Below the pieces are notes generated by a model. That model searched no databases. It was not told where the DNA came from and saw nothing but the letters and a program-made list of their open reading frames with translations. DNA of 64,000 nucleotides from Bacillota bacterium. GTDB lineage: Bacteria; Bacillota; Clostridia; Lachnospirales; Anaerotignaceae. Of the stretch, positions 42,385-52,016 are shown one piece after another. Within the stretch, counting starts at the first letter, position 1; each line of letters begins with the position of its first letter. The stretch spans positions 1-64,000 of the forward strand of contig JAAVYN010000008.1 of assembly GCA_022791155.1 (NCBI GenBank), read 5' to 3'. The position numbers and the translations under genes were made by a program.

Positions 42385-43455
42385 GTGCTTAAACGGGGAA
42401 TAGAATTTATTTTGACTATGGCATTTACTGCTTTGTGTTGCTTCTTGTTTAATTTGATTTATATGGGTAATGCCATAAAACTTAAGGAGATTGTTCCGCA
42501 ATATGCATGTTTGATTGCAGGAGTTGTCTTTGGCATAATTTTCTTTTTTGTGTTTGCTCACATGATAAGCAGCGCCATATTGGCCCAAATGGAAAAAGCT
42601 GAAACAAAACTTGTCAAAATGAGCATTAAAGATCTGCTGACATGTTTTTTTGGAATTGTGATGGGACTTGCCATAGCCAACTTGATTGGCATGGCTGTGA
42701 GCGGCTATGGCTTTATAGGAACGAGCATTACAGTGCTTCTCAACATAACATTTGGATATTTGGGATTTAAGGTGGCAAGGCGGAAGAAAGATGAAATTGG
42801 CGGAATTGGAAGCATTGTTGAGGGACTGAGGGAAAACGTCAAAATCAAAAACAGCACAAGCGGAAGGCCAAAAATTCTTGACACAAGTGTTATAATTGAC
42901 GGGCGCATACTTGACATATTGAAAACAGGTTTCATTGAAGGAAAAATTATAATTCCGAACTTTGTGCTTGAGGAGCTTAGGCATATAGCCGATTCGGCTG
43001 ATTCTCTGAAAAGGAACAGGGGCCGCCGCGGCCTTGACATATTGAATGAAATTCAAAAACAAACGGCTGTTAACGTGGAGATTGTTGATTTTTCCACAAA
43101 AGAAGTTCTTGAAGTTGACAGCAAGCTTTTGAAAATGGCTGAAAAAATTGATGCTTTTGTTGTCACAAATGATTTTAATTTGAACAAAGTTGCAGAATTT
43201 CAAGGTGTTCGCGTGCTCAATATAAACGAACTGAGCAATGCCATAAAGCCGGTTGTCCTTCCGGGAGAGGAGATGCAAGTCACTGTCATAAAGTCTGGAA
43301 AGGAACAGGGACAGGGCGTTGCATATTTGAACGATGGAACAATGATTGTTGTTGAGGGCGGCAACAAATATATTGGGGAGCTGATAAATGTTGTTGTGAC
43401 AAGCGTTTTGCAGACAGCAGCCGGAAGAATGATATTTACAAAGAAAAAAGACTGA
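42385..43455 (+). CDS. PIN/TRAM domain membrane protein (YacL type)
   Basis: A 356-residue protein with about four N-terminal membrane segments (1-135), a PIN-type nuclease domain (about 165-280: KILDTSVIIDGRILDIL, VVTNDFNLNKVAEFQGV) and a C-terminal TRAM domain (about 290-350: VTVIKSGKEQGQGVAYLNDGT). Acid residues of the PIN site are present (Asp in DTSVIIDGR, Asp in TNDFN). The substrate is unknown. GTG 42385 with GAGGGAGGA at 42369-42377 is chosen; the frame is open to 42340. It lies between the CarD gene and ispD, as in many Firmicutes. Confidence 0.9.
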   Translation: MLKRGIEFILTMAFTALCCFLFNLIYMGNAIKLKEIVPQYACLIAGVVFGIIFFFVFAHMISSAILAQMEKAETKLVKMSIKDLLTCFFGIVMGLAIANLIGMAVSGYGFIGTSITVLLNITFGYLGFKVARRKKDEIGGIGSIVEGLRENVKIKNSTSGRPKILDTSVIIDGRILDILKTGFIEGKIIIPNFVLEELRHIADSADSLKRNRGRRGLDILNEIQKQTAVNVEIVDFSTKEVLEVDSKLLKMAEKIDAFVVTNDFNLNKVAEFQGVRVLNINELSNAIKPVVLPGEEMQVTVIKSGKEQGQGVAYLNDGTMIVVEGGNKYIGELINVVVTSVLQTAAGRMIFTKKKD

Positions 43456-43520
43456 AATATTTTTTTTGAGACATAAATTGACATTGGTCATATTTTCGTT
43501 TTTTGTGAGGTGTTTGAAAA

Positions 43521-44207
43521 ATGGTTGCATGTGGAGCCGTGATTGTGGCAGCAGGCCGGGGAACACGCATGGGAACGGACATTGCAAAACAGTTTTTGAC
43601 GGTTGGCGGCGTTGAGATCATAGCACGAACTGTTGAAAAATTTGAAAAGACAAATTTGATTGGCGAAATTGTTGTTGTTGTTTCTGAAAGCGATTTGAAG
43701 CTTTGTGAAGATATTTCAAAAAAATATAAGTGGAAAAAAACTGTTGTTTGCCGTGGAGGGAATGAGAGAACGGAATCTGTGCAAAATGGCCTTTTGGCGT
43801 TGAGCGATGATGTTGAAATTGTTCTTATACACGATGGTGTTAGACCGTTTGTGACCGAAAATGAAATTGTCAGTGTCATAAACAAAACTGCTGAAACGGG
43901 GGCGTGTGTTTTGGCTGTTCCTGTTAAAGACACAATAAAGATATGTTCAAATGAAAATATGGTTGTTTCAACGCCGGAAAGAAGCTCTCTTTGGGCAATG
44001 CAGACGCCTCAGGGATTTAATTTCAGGGCAATAAAAAAGGCTTATGCATGTTTGAAAGAAGGCACAGCCGTCACAGACGACGCCATGGTTATGGAGCTTG
44101 CCGGATATAATGTGAGCATTGTTAAGGGAAGCTATAGGAACATAAAAATCACAACTTTGGAAGACTTAATTTTTGGAGAAGCCATGTTGAGGGAAGAGAA
44201 TATATGA
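43521..44207 (+). CDS. ispD: 2-C-methyl-D-erythritol 4-phosphate cytidylyltransferase IspD
   Basis: A 228-residue enzyme of the MEP isoprenoid pathway that couples MEP to CTP. The N-terminal nucleotide motif is [42 protein letters not shown] and WAMQTPQGF are diagnostic. In many Firmicutes ispF follows; here rnhA overlaps its end by 4 nt. Confidence 0.95.
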   Translation: MVACGAVIVAAGRGTRMGTDIAKQFLTVGGVEIIARTVEKFEKTNLIGEIVVVVSESDLKLCEDISKKYKWKKTVVCRGGNERTESVQNGLLALSDDVEIVLIHDGVRPFVTENEIVSVINKTAETGACVLAVPVKDTIKICSNENMVVSTPERSSLWAMQTPQGFNFRAIKKAYACLKEGTAVTDDAMVMELAGYNVSIVKGSYRNIKITTLEDLIFGEAMLREENI

Positions 44208-44668
44208 AAAAAGTTGACATTTACACCGATGGAGCGTGTTCTGGCAATCCTGGGAAGGGCGGATATGGAGTTGTTCTTTTGTATAAGGGGCACAGGCGTG
44301 AGATTTCAGAGGGCTTTGTTTTGACAACAAACAACCGCATGGAAATTATGGCTGTCATAAAGGGGCTTGAGGCGCTTAAAGAGAAATGTGAAGTGACTCT
44401 TTTCAGCGATTCTAAATATGTTGTGGATGCCGTTGAAAAGGGTTGGGCCGAAAAATGGGAAAAAAACGGCTGGAAAAAAAGCTCAAAGGAAAAGGCGCTG
44501 AACATTGATCTTTGGAAAAGGCTTCTTGCCCTTTTGAGGTTTCACAGCGTGAAATTTGTTTGGGTTAAGGGCCATGCCGACAATGTTGAGAACGAAAAGT
44601 GCGATGAATTGGCAAGAACAGCAATTATATCGGGCAATTTGAAGGAAGATGTTGGATATAAAGCATAA
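44204..44668 (+). CDS. rnhA: Ribonuclease HI
   Basis: A 154-residue RNase H1. Catalytic acids are visible in [17 protein letters not shown] (first Asp), [10 protein letters not shown] (Glu), [11 protein letters not shown] (Asp) and the last Asp in [10 protein letters not shown]. The basic handle region [15 protein letters not shown] is present, as in the bacterial type I enzyme. It starts inside the ispD stop (ATGA). Confidence 0.96.
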   Translation: MKKVDIYTDGACSGNPGKGGYGVVLLYKGHRREISEGFVLTTNNRMEIMAVIKGLEALKEKCEVTLFSDSKYVVDAVEKGWAEKWEKNGWKKSSKEKALNIDLWKRLLALLRFHSVKFVWVKGHADNVENEKCDELARTAIISGNLKEDVGYKA

Positions 44669-44706
44669 TTGTATGTTAATTTTAACCATAATTGAGAATA
44701 TTTTTG

Positions 44707-44735
44707 TTGACACTACCTGTCAAGTGTGATATTAT
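44707..44735 (+). promoter_or_regulatory. Promoter of the cold shock gene
   Basis: TTGACA (44707-44712), 17-nt spacer, TATTAT (44730-44735). GTGTGA (44724-44729) and TCACAC (44744-44749) form inverted arms around the -10 box and could be an operator. Confidence 0.65.
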
Positions 44736-44789
44736 CGTGATTGTCACACGACACAGTTTATTTTTGTTTAAGTGCTAGGAGGATTTTCA

Positions 44790-44990
44790 ATGAAAAAAGG
44801 TACAGTAAAATGGTTTAACGCTGAGAAAGGCTTCGGATTTATCTCCGTTGAGGGCGAAGACGACGTGTTCGTACATTTCTCCGCTATTCAGGCAGACGGC
44901 TACAAAACTCTTGAAGAAGGACAGGCCGTAGAATTTGAGGTTGTTCAAGGAGCCAAAGGACCACAGGCAGCTAACGTAGTGCGTGCTTAA
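44790..44990 (+). CDS. Cold shock protein (CspA family)
   Basis: A 66-residue single-strand nucleic acid-binding protein of the OB fold. RNP1 is KGFGFISV and RNP2 is [13 protein letters not shown] and GPQAANVV complete the family. ATG 44790 with GGAGGA upstream is the start. Codon choice is more typical of highly expressed genes than that of its neighbours. Confidence 0.97.
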   Translation: MKKGTVKWFNAEKGFGFISVEGEDDVFVHFSAIQADGYKTLEEGQAVEFEVVQGAKGPQAANVVRA

Positions 44991-45100
44991 TCATTTTGAG
45001 ATATAATCAACTGTACATTTTTAATTGCATTTGATATATATAAAGATAAAGGATTTGGCAACACCCTTTGCAACAAAGCAATACGCGGTGCTACTGTAAA

Positions 45101-45151
45101 AAACCGGATTTTCCGTCTTAATTTTAGGACTCGGAAATCCGGGTTTTTTTG
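45101..45151 (+). terminator. Strong terminator after the cold shock gene
   Basis: CCGGATTTTCCG (45104-45115) pairs with CGGAAATCCGG (45132-45142), with one bulge, and is followed by seven T. It lies 110 nt after the stop codon. Confidence 0.85.
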
Positions 45152-45257
45152 TGTTTTCGACATTCAAGTTGAGGGTTGAACAACAATTGATTGTCATGTT
45201 TTGGAGTAGAAAAACCACTGCAAATGATGCTTCAACCACTTTTTTGCAAAGTTTTTA

Positions 45258-45286
45258 TTGTTATATAAATATGGCTGTGATAAAAT
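45258..45286 (+). promoter_or_regulatory. Possible typA promoter
   Basis: TTGTTA (45258-45263), 17-nt spacer, TAAAAT (45281-45286), 55 nt before the start codon. Confidence 0.4.
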
Positions 45287-45340
45287 AACAAAGTTAGGGA
45301 ATTAATAGATAAGTAAGCATGAGACAGGGAGTTTGAAACG

Positions 45341-47182
45341 ATGAGAATTAAAAGAGAAGACGTCCGCAACGTAGCTATCATAGCCCATGTTGACCATGGC
45401 AAGACAACACTTGTGGACGAATTGTTGAAACAAAGTGGAACTTTCCGTTCAAATCAGAATGTTCAGGAAAGAGTTATGGACTCAGGCGACATTGAAAGAG
45501 AACGTGGAATAACAATATTGTCGAAAAATACGTCAGTGCATTATAACGACATTAAAATAAACATTGTGGACACACCGGGCCATGCAGACTTTGGCGGCGA
45601 AGTTGAACGCGTGCTCAAAATGGTGAACGGTGTTGTGTTGGTTGTTGATGCTTTTGAAGGCCCCATGCCTCAGACAAAATTTGTGCTCAAAAAAGCGTTG
45701 GAGCTTGACTTGCCTGTTGTTGTGTGTGTCAACAAAATTGACAGGCCGGAGGCGCGCTGCCAGGAAGTTATTGATGAGGTTTTGGAGCTTTTTATGGAGC
45801 TTGACGCCAACGATGAACAGTTGGATTCGCCGTTTGTTTTTGCATCAGCAAGACAGGGAACGGCTTCACTTTCTCCAGACGGCCAAAATGGTGACATGAA
45901 ATGCCTTTTTGAAACAATAATAGAACATATTCCGGCGCCAATGGGGGATCCGGACGCTTCTTTACAAACGCTTATAACAACAATTGATTACAACGAATAT
46001 GTTGGAAGAATTGGTGTTGGAAAAATAGAAAATGGAACAATGCACGTGAATGATGAATGTGTGATTGTGAACATACACAATCCGCAGTTCAGCCAGAAAG
46101 TTAAAATAAGCAAGCTTTATGTTTTTGAGGGCTTGCAGAGAACGGAGGTTAAAGAGGCGTCTGTGGGCGATGTTGTGGCTGTCAGCGGAATTTCTGACAT
46201 ACGCATAGGCGACACAATATGTTCTGTTGAAAAACCGGAGCCGCTTGACTTTGTCAAAATATCGGAGCCGACAATATCGATGAATTTTTCTGTTAACGAC
46301 AGCCCGTTTGCCGGCACAGAAGGAAAGTTTGTCACAAGCCGCCATTTGAGAGAAAGACTGTATAAAGAGCTTAACACAGACGTGAGCCTTAGAGTTGAGG
46401 AGACAGACTCCACAGAATCATTCAAAGTTTCGGGCCGTGGAGAACTTCACCTTTCTATATTGATTGAAACAATGCGCCGTGAGGGCTATGAATTTCAAGT
46501 TTCAAAAGCGCAGGTGCTTTACAGAGAGATTGACGGCGAGAAGTGCGAACCAATTGAAACGGTGACAATTGATGTTCCAGAGGAATTTGTTGGAAATGTC
46601 ATTGAAAAATTGGGAAGCCGCAAAGGCGAAATGACTGACATGCACCCTTCGCAGGGAGGATATACACGGCTTGTGTTCTCCATACCAGCGCGCGGACTTA
46701 TAGGATATAGAAATGAGTTTTTGACAGACACAAAAGGAAATGGAATTATGAACTCCATATTTGATGGATATGAGCCTTATCGTGGCGAGATCCCTGTGCG
46801 TTCACAGGGTTCGTTGATTGCTTTTGAAAGCGGGGAATCTGTGGCATATGGCCTTTACAATGCGCAGGAAAGGGGCGACTTGTTTATAGGGGCTGGTGTC
46901 AAAGTTTATGCCGGAATGATAGTCGGAAGAAACTCGCGCGGCGATGACATGGAAGTTAATGTGTGCAAGAAAAAACAGCTGACAAACATGAGATCTTCGG
47001 GCGCTGATGACGCGCTGAAACTGACGCCATATATTGAAATGAGTTTGGAACAGTGCCTTGAGTTCATTGCCGATGATGAGCTTGTGGAAATTACGCCAGT
47101 GAATTTGAGAATGCGGAAAAAGATACTTGACTCGCAGGCACGCAAAAAGGCGCGCAACAGAGCAAACAACGTGACAGGCTGA
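45341..47182 (+). CDS. typA: Ribosome-associated translational GTPase TypA/BipA
   Basis: A 613-residue GTPase of the EF-G-like class, involved in 50S assembly and stress growth. G1 is [16 protein letters not shown]2 RERGITI, G3 [16 protein letters not shown] and G4 NKIDRPEAR. The C-terminal BipA-specific part has [29 protein letters not shown] and [21 protein letters not shown] precedes the ATG. Confidence 0.97.
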   Translation: MRIKREDVRNVAIIAHVDHGKTTLVDELLKQSGTFRSNQNVQERVMDSGDIERERGITILSKNTSVHYNDIKINIVDTPGHADFGGEVERVLKMVNGVVLVVDAFEGPMPQTKFVLKKALELDLPVVVCVNKIDRPEARCQEVIDEVLELFMELDANDEQLDSPFVFASARQGTASLSPDGQNGDMKCLFETIIEHIPAPMGDPDASLQTLITTIDYNEYVGRIGVGKIENGTMHVNDECVIVNIHNPQFSQKVKISKLYVFEGLQRTEVKEASVGDVVAVSGISDIRIGDTICSVEKPEPLDFVKISEPTISMNFSVNDSPFAGTEGKFVTSRHLRERLYKELNTDVSLRVEETDSTESFKVSGRGELHLSILIETMRREGYEFQVSKAQVLYREIDGEKCEPIETVTIDVPEEFVGNVIEKLGSRKGEMTDMHPSQGGYTRLVFSIPARGLIGYRNEFLTDTKGNGIMNSIFDGYEPYRGEIPVRSQGSLIAFESGESVAYGLYNAQERGDLFIGAGVKVYAGMIVGRNSRGDDMEVNVCKKKQLTNMRSSGADDALKLTPYIEMSLEQCLEFIADDELVEITPVNLRMRKKILDSQARKKARNRANNVTG

Positions 47183-47246
47183 AACAAAAGATAAGAACGT
47201 ACAAACTTGGCTGTGCAAGGCTTGCGGCATATTCAGAGGTGCTTAA

Positions 47247-48866
47247 ATGGGCGGAAAAAAGGAAAGCGGTTCTTTCGTGAAACAGGCAGCAATATTGGCA
47301 AGTGCCGGTTTATTGGTGAGGTTTATGGGCTTTTTATATAGACTGCCAATGACGGCGCTTATTGGCGACAGCGGAAATGCCATTTATGGTGCCGGCTATC
47401 AGGTGTATAACTTTCTGCTTATATTGTCATCGGCGGGGCTTCCGGCTGCAATTGGCAAAATGGTTTCTGAAAGGCTTGCGCTCAAGCAGTTTAGAAATGC
47501 TCACCGTGTTTTTGTTGTTTCAATGACACTTTGTGCATCGGTGAGTTTTATACTGATGATTTTGCTGATAATATTTGCCAAAGATGTTGCGGTTAAGATA
47601 TGCAGAATACCAGAGGCATATTATACACTTTTGACATTGGCGCCAACAATTTTTATTGTTGGAGTGATGTCAGTTTTCCGTGGATATTTTCAAGGCATGA
47701 ACGACATGACGCCAACAGCGTTGAGCCAAGTTGTTGAACAGCTTTTTAACGCCGTTTTCAGCGTTCTTCTTGCATGGCTTCTTGTCAAAAAAGGTGTGGC
47801 ATATGGAGCAGCCGGCGGAACAGCCGCCACAGGCATAGGAGCGCTTGCAGGGCTTGTTGTTGTGGCATCTGTATATATTATGATAAAGCCGTCAATTGCG
47901 GCCGCGCTTAGACGCAACAGACGGCGCAGAAAGACTCGTGTTGAAAGTGTTGGGAGGATAACAAAAATATTGCTTTCAACAGCCATTCCAATTATAATTG
48001 GCACAGCGATTTACTCAATCACAAACCTTGCCGACATGAGCATGGTTATGGACAGACTTCTTGCCTCTAAAGCATTCACTGAGGATGAAGCAACAGCGCT
48101 TTATGGACAGCTTCAAGGGAAATATGTTGTTTTGACAACACTTCCTGTGGCCATATCAACATCAATGGCGACAGCAGCTGTTCCCAACATTGCCGCATCA
48201 GTGGCGCTTCGCGACAGGCGCGCTGTTGAGAGAAAAATAAATATGGCAATCAAAATTGCCATGGTCATATCAATTCCGGCGGCAGTTGGAATGGGTGTTT
48301 TGGCACATCAGATAATGCATATGCTTTTTCCAACAGCTCCTGACGGCGGCGAACTGCTGACAATTGGCTCAATTTCAATCATATTTTTGGCTTTGAGCCA
48401 GATTGTGACAGGAACGCTTCAGGGCATAGGCAAAGTCAAAGTTCCGGCCATAAATGCAGCTTTTGGCGCTGTTGTGAAAATTATATTGAATTATATACTC
48501 ATTGTGATTCCAGAGATAAATGTGAAAGGGGCTGTAATATCAACAATATTTTGTTATGTTATAGCATCACTTTTGAACCTTGTGGCGCTTATAAGAGAGG
48601 CGAAGTTCACGCCAGATTTGGTTGGCGCGCTCATAAAGCCGGCAGCGGCCTCATTTGTTATGGGCATATGTTGTTATTTTTCATATAAATTATTTGATTT
48701 TGTGAAATTTGGAAACACCCCTTCAACAATTTTGGCAATATTGATAAGCGTTGCTGTGTATTCAGTTGTTTTGCTTTTGATGAAAGGGCTTTCAAAAAGC
48801 GAAATTTTGGCCATGCCGGCCGGAAGCAAAATTGTGAGGGTTTTGGGAAGATTTGGCCTCATTTGA
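47247..48866 (+). CDS. MurJ/SpoVB-type polysaccharide or lipid flippase
   Basis: A 539-residue membrane protein of the MOP/MVF superfamily with about 14 hydrophobic segments. The N-terminus SGSFVKQAAILASAGLLVRFMGFLYRLPM matches SpoVB/YtgP-like flippases that move lipid-linked wall precursors. Also seen: FRGYFQGMNDMTPTALSQVVEQLFN and a charged loop RRNRRRRKTRVES near 210. It starts 64 bp after typA with GAGGTG upstream and may share its transcript. Lipid II, another wall polymer, or a cortex precursor are all possible cargos. Confidence 0.87.
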   Translation: MGGKKESGSFVKQAAILASAGLLVRFMGFLYRLPMTALIGDSGNAIYGAGYQVYNFLLILSSAGLPAAIGKMVSERLALKQFRNAHRVFVVSMTLCASVSFILMILLIIFAKDVAVKICRIPEAYYTLLTLAPTIFIVGVMSVFRGYFQGMNDMTPTALSQVVEQLFNAVFSVLLAWLLVKKGVAYGAAGGTAATGIGALAGLVVVASVYIMIKPSIAAALRRNRRRRKTRVESVGRITKILLSTAIPIIIGTAIYSITNLADMSMVMDRLLASKAFTEDEATALYGQLQGKYVVLTTLPVAISTSMATAAVPNIAASVALRDRRAVERKINMAIKIAMVISIPAAVGMGVLAHQIMHMLFPTAPDGGELLTIGSISIIFLALSQIVTGTLQGIGKVKVPAINAAFGAVVKIILNYILIVIPEINVKGAVISTIFCYVIASLLNLVALIREAKFTPDLVGALIKPAAASFVMGICCYFSYKLFDFVKFGNTPSTILAILISVAVYSVVLLLMKGLSKSEILAMPAGSKIVRVLGRFGLI

Positions 48867-48940
48867 AGGCCGGTGAAAAAAGCGTTTGCTGGCATCATAT
48901 TTTTGCAGAATGTGTTTGTGATGTATAATAAATAGCAACG

Positions 48941-48976
48941 AACAAGCGCCTCGGCTTCGGAGAGGCGCTTGTTTTT
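48941..48976 (+). terminator. Strong terminator after the flippase gene
   Basis: AACAAGCGCCTC (48941-48952) pairs perfectly with GAGGCGCTTGTT (48962-48973) and is followed by T residues. From 48977 to 49186 I see no other feature. Confidence 0.9.
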
Positions 48977-49186
48977 GAATTTATGATTCTGTGACATAAA
49001 AAGCTGGAATTGTTTTCGCATGGTTGAAAATGCTGTTTTAAGTTTGCTTTTTAATGAATACATACATTTCATGTTTGTGTATGTTTGAAATGCTTTTGGC
49101 ATTTTTTGAAGAAGTCAATTCAAAAAATCAGTTTTGCAAAAGCTGTTGTGTCATGAATTTCATTTTGTGCCAAAATTTGCATGGAA

Positions 49187-49558
49187 TCATTTTCGTGGGG
49201 GTATTATTTCTATCCAGTAGTTGTCGGGATCGCTTATAAAATAAATTCCCATATCATGGTTTTCAAAGCATATGCAGCCCATTTCCTTATGCTTTTTGTA
49301 AGCGGCATCAAAGTCTTCTGCTTCAAGCGCCAAATGGAACTCATTTTCGCCAAGGTTATATGGCTCGCTTCTGTCTCTAAGCCATGTGAGTTCCAATGTG
49401 AACCCGGTTTTCCCATCGCCAAGATAGACAAGTGTCCATTCACCTTCATTTGGGCTTGTTTTGCGGCGAACTTCTTTTAGTCCCAAAGCTTGTTCATAGA
49501 ATTTGAGGCTTTTTTCTAAATCCAAAACGTTGTAGTTGAAGTGATTAAATTTGAACAT
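49187..49558 (-). CDS. VOC-family (glyoxalase I-like) protein
   Basis: A 123-residue vicinal oxygen chelate protein with two beta-alpha-beta-beta-beta modules. FKFNHFNYNVLDLEKSLKFYEQALGL provides the first metal His, and FISDPDNYWIEII the last Glu, as in lactoylglutathione lyase. GLKEVRRK and LELTWLRDR fit glyoxalase I. The glutathione-type substrate is uncertain in an anaerobe. GGAGG precedes the ATG on the minus strand. It lies 42 bp after the unknown gene at 49601-51070 and is probably cotranscribed. Confidence 0.88.
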   Translation of the reverse strand: MFKFNHFNYNVLDLEKSLKFYEQALGLKEVRRKTSPNEGEWTLVYLGDGKTGFTLELTWLRDRSEPYNLGENEFHLALEAEDFDAAYKKHKEMGCICFENHDMGIYFISDPDNYWIEIIPPRK

Positions 49559-49600
49559 GATATTCCTCCAGTGTGTTTTGAAATTTTGTGTGGAAATTTT

Positions 49601-51070
49601 TTAATGACTGTGACAGCCGCATTCATGGCTGTCGTGGTTGTGGTCGCATTCACAGTTTTCATTGGTGTGTTTGAACAGGCCGTTTTCGCTGAAAAGTGTT
49701 CCGGCTTTTTCAAACATAAGCAGTTTTTGCAGTGGCGAGGCGTTAAAAACGCAGTTTTTAATATATTCCATAAGCTCATTTTTGTCCATGGCAATTGGGA
49801 GGCTTGAAAAAAGCATGCGCATTGCATGTTTTCTCATATAAAATGGAAGGCCGGAATAATATTCACGCATGAAATTGACAAAATTGCTGAATGCAGTTTT
49901 TTTGGTTTCTGTTTTGATTGAAGCGGGAACATTGTTAATTTCGAAATTGAATATTTCATCGCCTATTTTGCAATAGAACTCATTGCGCACAAAACTTTCA
50001 ACAGAAAGAGCTTTTTTGGCATTTTCATCAGCCTCAGCAAATGAACAGGGTTTTTTCAAAATTGAAATTATGTTTTCGTTTATGTCATTTGCTCTGTCCA
50101 AAACGGGTTCAACATATTCTTCAATGCGCTTTTTGACTGTTTCAAGAAATATGCCGCCGTCAGGTGTTTCAATCATTTCACAAACTTTGTTATATATATC
50201 TTTGTGGCCCCAATTTGTTTCTGTCAGCTCATCAAATGAGAACGTGAGATAGCAAATTATTATAAGCGAGTTTGCGGCGCTGAGAATTTCTTGACAATAA
50301 TCCTCAATGTCGATGAGGCTGTCGAAAATTTCATCCATTTCTGTGTGCATGTCTTCAAGCTCACTGTCATTCAAATTTGAAAATTTTGTGTTCAGCTTCT
50401 CTGAAAGAGCAATTGATATTTCAGGGAAATATTTTCCATAGTCCGGTGACGAACCAGGAGCACAAACTGACTTTATTATCTCTAAAAAACAGCTGACAGA
50501 TGTTTCATTTTCATCTGAAAAAGCCGTTTCAAGGCTTTTGCTTGTCAAGTCGAAAAACCTGTCTTTTGTCATGCTGAGCGGGAAACATTCAAAAAGCTTT
50601 GTTTTGGTGTTTTTTTGTTCCGCAATGTCAGGTGAGCTTTCAAGAAAATCAATGCAATCATGAAAAAACAATGACGTGTCAATGCTTTCGGCATTTTCGT
50701 CAGAGCGCTTGAGCTCACGCAGACAGCATTCATCGCCAAGAGCTGATGAAATCACGGCAAACTGGCGGTTATATGCATAAATCTCTTTGTATATTGAAAT
50801 TATTTTGTTTTTTATGTTTGTGGCGCTTTCAAGGGCGGCGGCCTTTTTTGCGGAATCACCAATGCTTTCTTTAAGATTGGCGGTGAGTGAGTGTATGCTT
50901 TTTTTGAGAGCTTTTATGTCATCATCGACAGTATATTTCTTGTCAAAAGAGCTTTCTTCCATGTCCTCACAGCAGTTCAGAAGAAGCAAAAGGAGACTGG
51001 CAACAGCGCAGTTATATGTGTAGTCACTGGCAAGTGCCGCCAAGTTTTTTATGTTTTTATCAGCAGACAT
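49601..51070 (-). CDS. Unrecognised 489-residue protein with His/Cys-rich C-terminal tail
   Basis: I do not recognise this protein. It is acidic and helical, with a short hydrophobic stretch near residues 15-33 (YNCAVASLLLLLLNCCED) and a probable coiled coil at about 45-85. No catalytic motif is visible. The last 20 residues include CECDHNHDSHECGCHSH, with four Cys and four His, very likely a metal-binding tail like those on metallochaperones and metal transporters. AGGAGG precedes the ATG. Downstream by 42 bp on the same strand is a VOC metalloprotein gene, which might receive the metal; this is inference. Confidence 0.75.
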   Translation of the reverse strand: MSADKNIKNLAALASDYTYNCAVASLLLLLLNCCEDMEESSFDKKYTVDDDIKALKKSIHSLTANLKESIGDSAKKAAALESATNIKNKIISIYKEIYAYNRQFAVISSALGDECCLRELKRSDENAESIDTSLFFHDCIDFLESSPDIAEQKNTKTKLFECFPLSMTKDRFFDLTSKSLETAFSDENETSVSCFLEIIKSVCAPGSSPDYGKYFPEISIALSEKLNTKFSNLNDSELEDMHTEMDEIFDSLIDIEDYCQEILSAANSLIIICYLTFSFDELTETNWGHKDIYNKVCEMIETPDGGIFLETVKKRIEEYVEPVLDRANDINENIISILKKPCSFAEADENAKKALSVESFVRNEFYCKIGDEIFNFEINNVPASIKTETKKTAFSNFVNFMREYYSGLPFYMRKHAMRMLFSSLPIAMDKNELMEYIKNCVFNASPLQKLLMFEKAGTLFSENGLFKHTNENCECDHNHDSHECGCHSH

Positions 51071-51142
51071 GAATTCCTCCTGTCAAAACGGGTTTTCCGT
51101 TTGTATGAATATTTTTTGTTTTGCAAAAATGGCTTAAACAAC

Positions 51143-51171
51143 ATTATAGTTCAAATCTTTTTTGATAACAA
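51143..51171 (-). promoter_or_regulatory. Promoter of the minus-strand unknown/VOC pair
   Basis: On the minus strand: TTGTTA (51166-51171), 17-nt spacer, TATAAT (51143-51148). It lies 4 bp from the -35 box of the divergent sfsA promoter. Confidence 0.7.
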
Positions 51172-51174
51172 TAC

Positions 51175-51203
51175 TTTACAGCTTATTTTTGTGGGAGTAT
51201 AAT
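51175..51203 (+). promoter_or_regulatory. Promoter of sfsA
   Basis: TTTACA (51175-51180), 17-nt spacer, TATAAT (51198-51203). The two divergent -35 boxes are nearly back to back, so polymerase binding may be exclusive. Confidence 0.7.
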
Positions 51204-51266
51204 CATTTGTCAAATGTTTGTGAGCGAAAGTGGCGTGAAAAAAAACAAGCTGAGAGGTGAGAAAAT

Positions 51267-51959
51267 GTGGAATATTCCAATGTTAGAACAGGGATTTTTA
51301 TAGAAAGGCCAAACCGTTTTTTGGCCAAGGTTGAAATTGACGGGAAAAAGGAAATTGTTCATGTCAAAAACACGGGAAGGTGCCATGAGCTTTTTGTGAA
51401 TGGCGCTGATGTCATATTGGAAAAAAGCGACAATTCTGCAAGAAAAACGGAATATTCACTTATTGCTGTATACAAAAATGGAAGAATTTTCAATGTTGAC
51501 TCACAAGCGCCAAACAACGTTGCGGCAGAGGCGTTGGCTGGTGGAAAAATTGATGAAATTGGAAGCGTTGATTATATAAAAAGAGAAAAAGTGTTTGGTG
51601 AGAGCCGTTTTGATGTATATTTTGAAAGAGGCATCAAAAAAGGCTTTGTTGAAGTCAAGGGAGTCACTCTTGAAAAAGACGGTGTGGCAATGTTTCCTGA
51701 TGCACCAACGCAAAGAGGAACAAAGCACATCAATGGACTGATTGAAGCGGCAGAAAGGGGATATGAAGCGGGAATTTTGTTTGTTGTTCAAACAGGCGGC
51801 ATATATAAATTTGTTCCAAATTTCAATGCCGATCCAGATTTTTGCAAGGCGCTCAAAAAAGCCTCAGAACATAATGTTAAAATAATGGCTTATGGCTGTG
51901 ATGTGAGCACATGTGGGATAGAAATTGCTTATAAAATTGATGTTGAACTTTGTCAATGA
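51267..51959 (+). CDS. sfsA: DNA/RNA nuclease SfsA
   Basis: A 230-residue SfsA protein (sugar fermentation stimulation protein), an OB-fold plus PD-(D/E)XK nuclease-like domain. Seen are VHVKNTGRCHELFVNGADVIL, the catalytic-like SRFDVYFERGIKKGFVEVKGVTLE and FPDAPTQRGTKHINGL. The cellular role is poorly defined. GTG 51267 with GAGAGGTGAG upstream is the start. No obvious terminator separates it from the convergent regulator gene. Confidence 0.94.
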   Translation: MEYSNVRTGIFIERPNRFLAKVEIDGKKEIVHVKNTGRCHELFVNGADVILEKSDNSARKTEYSLIAVYKNGRIFNVDSQAPNNVAAEALAGGKIDEIGSVDYIKREKVFGESRFDVYFERGIKKGFVEVKGVTLEKDGVAMFPDAPTQRGTKHINGLIEAAERGYEAGILFVVQTGGIYKFVPNFNADPDFCKALKKASEHNVKIMAYGCDVSTCGIEIAYKIDVELCQ

Positions 51960-52016
51960 AAGAATATGTTCAATTTTGAAAAATGCACAACCAAACTTTG
52001 GCATGTTGCAAAAGCT

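Noticed and set aside
42331..43587. 418-residue antisense frame over the PIN/TRAM gene and the start of ispD
   Set aside because: It covers two well-supported genes on the opposite strand; composition is typical of antisense shadows.
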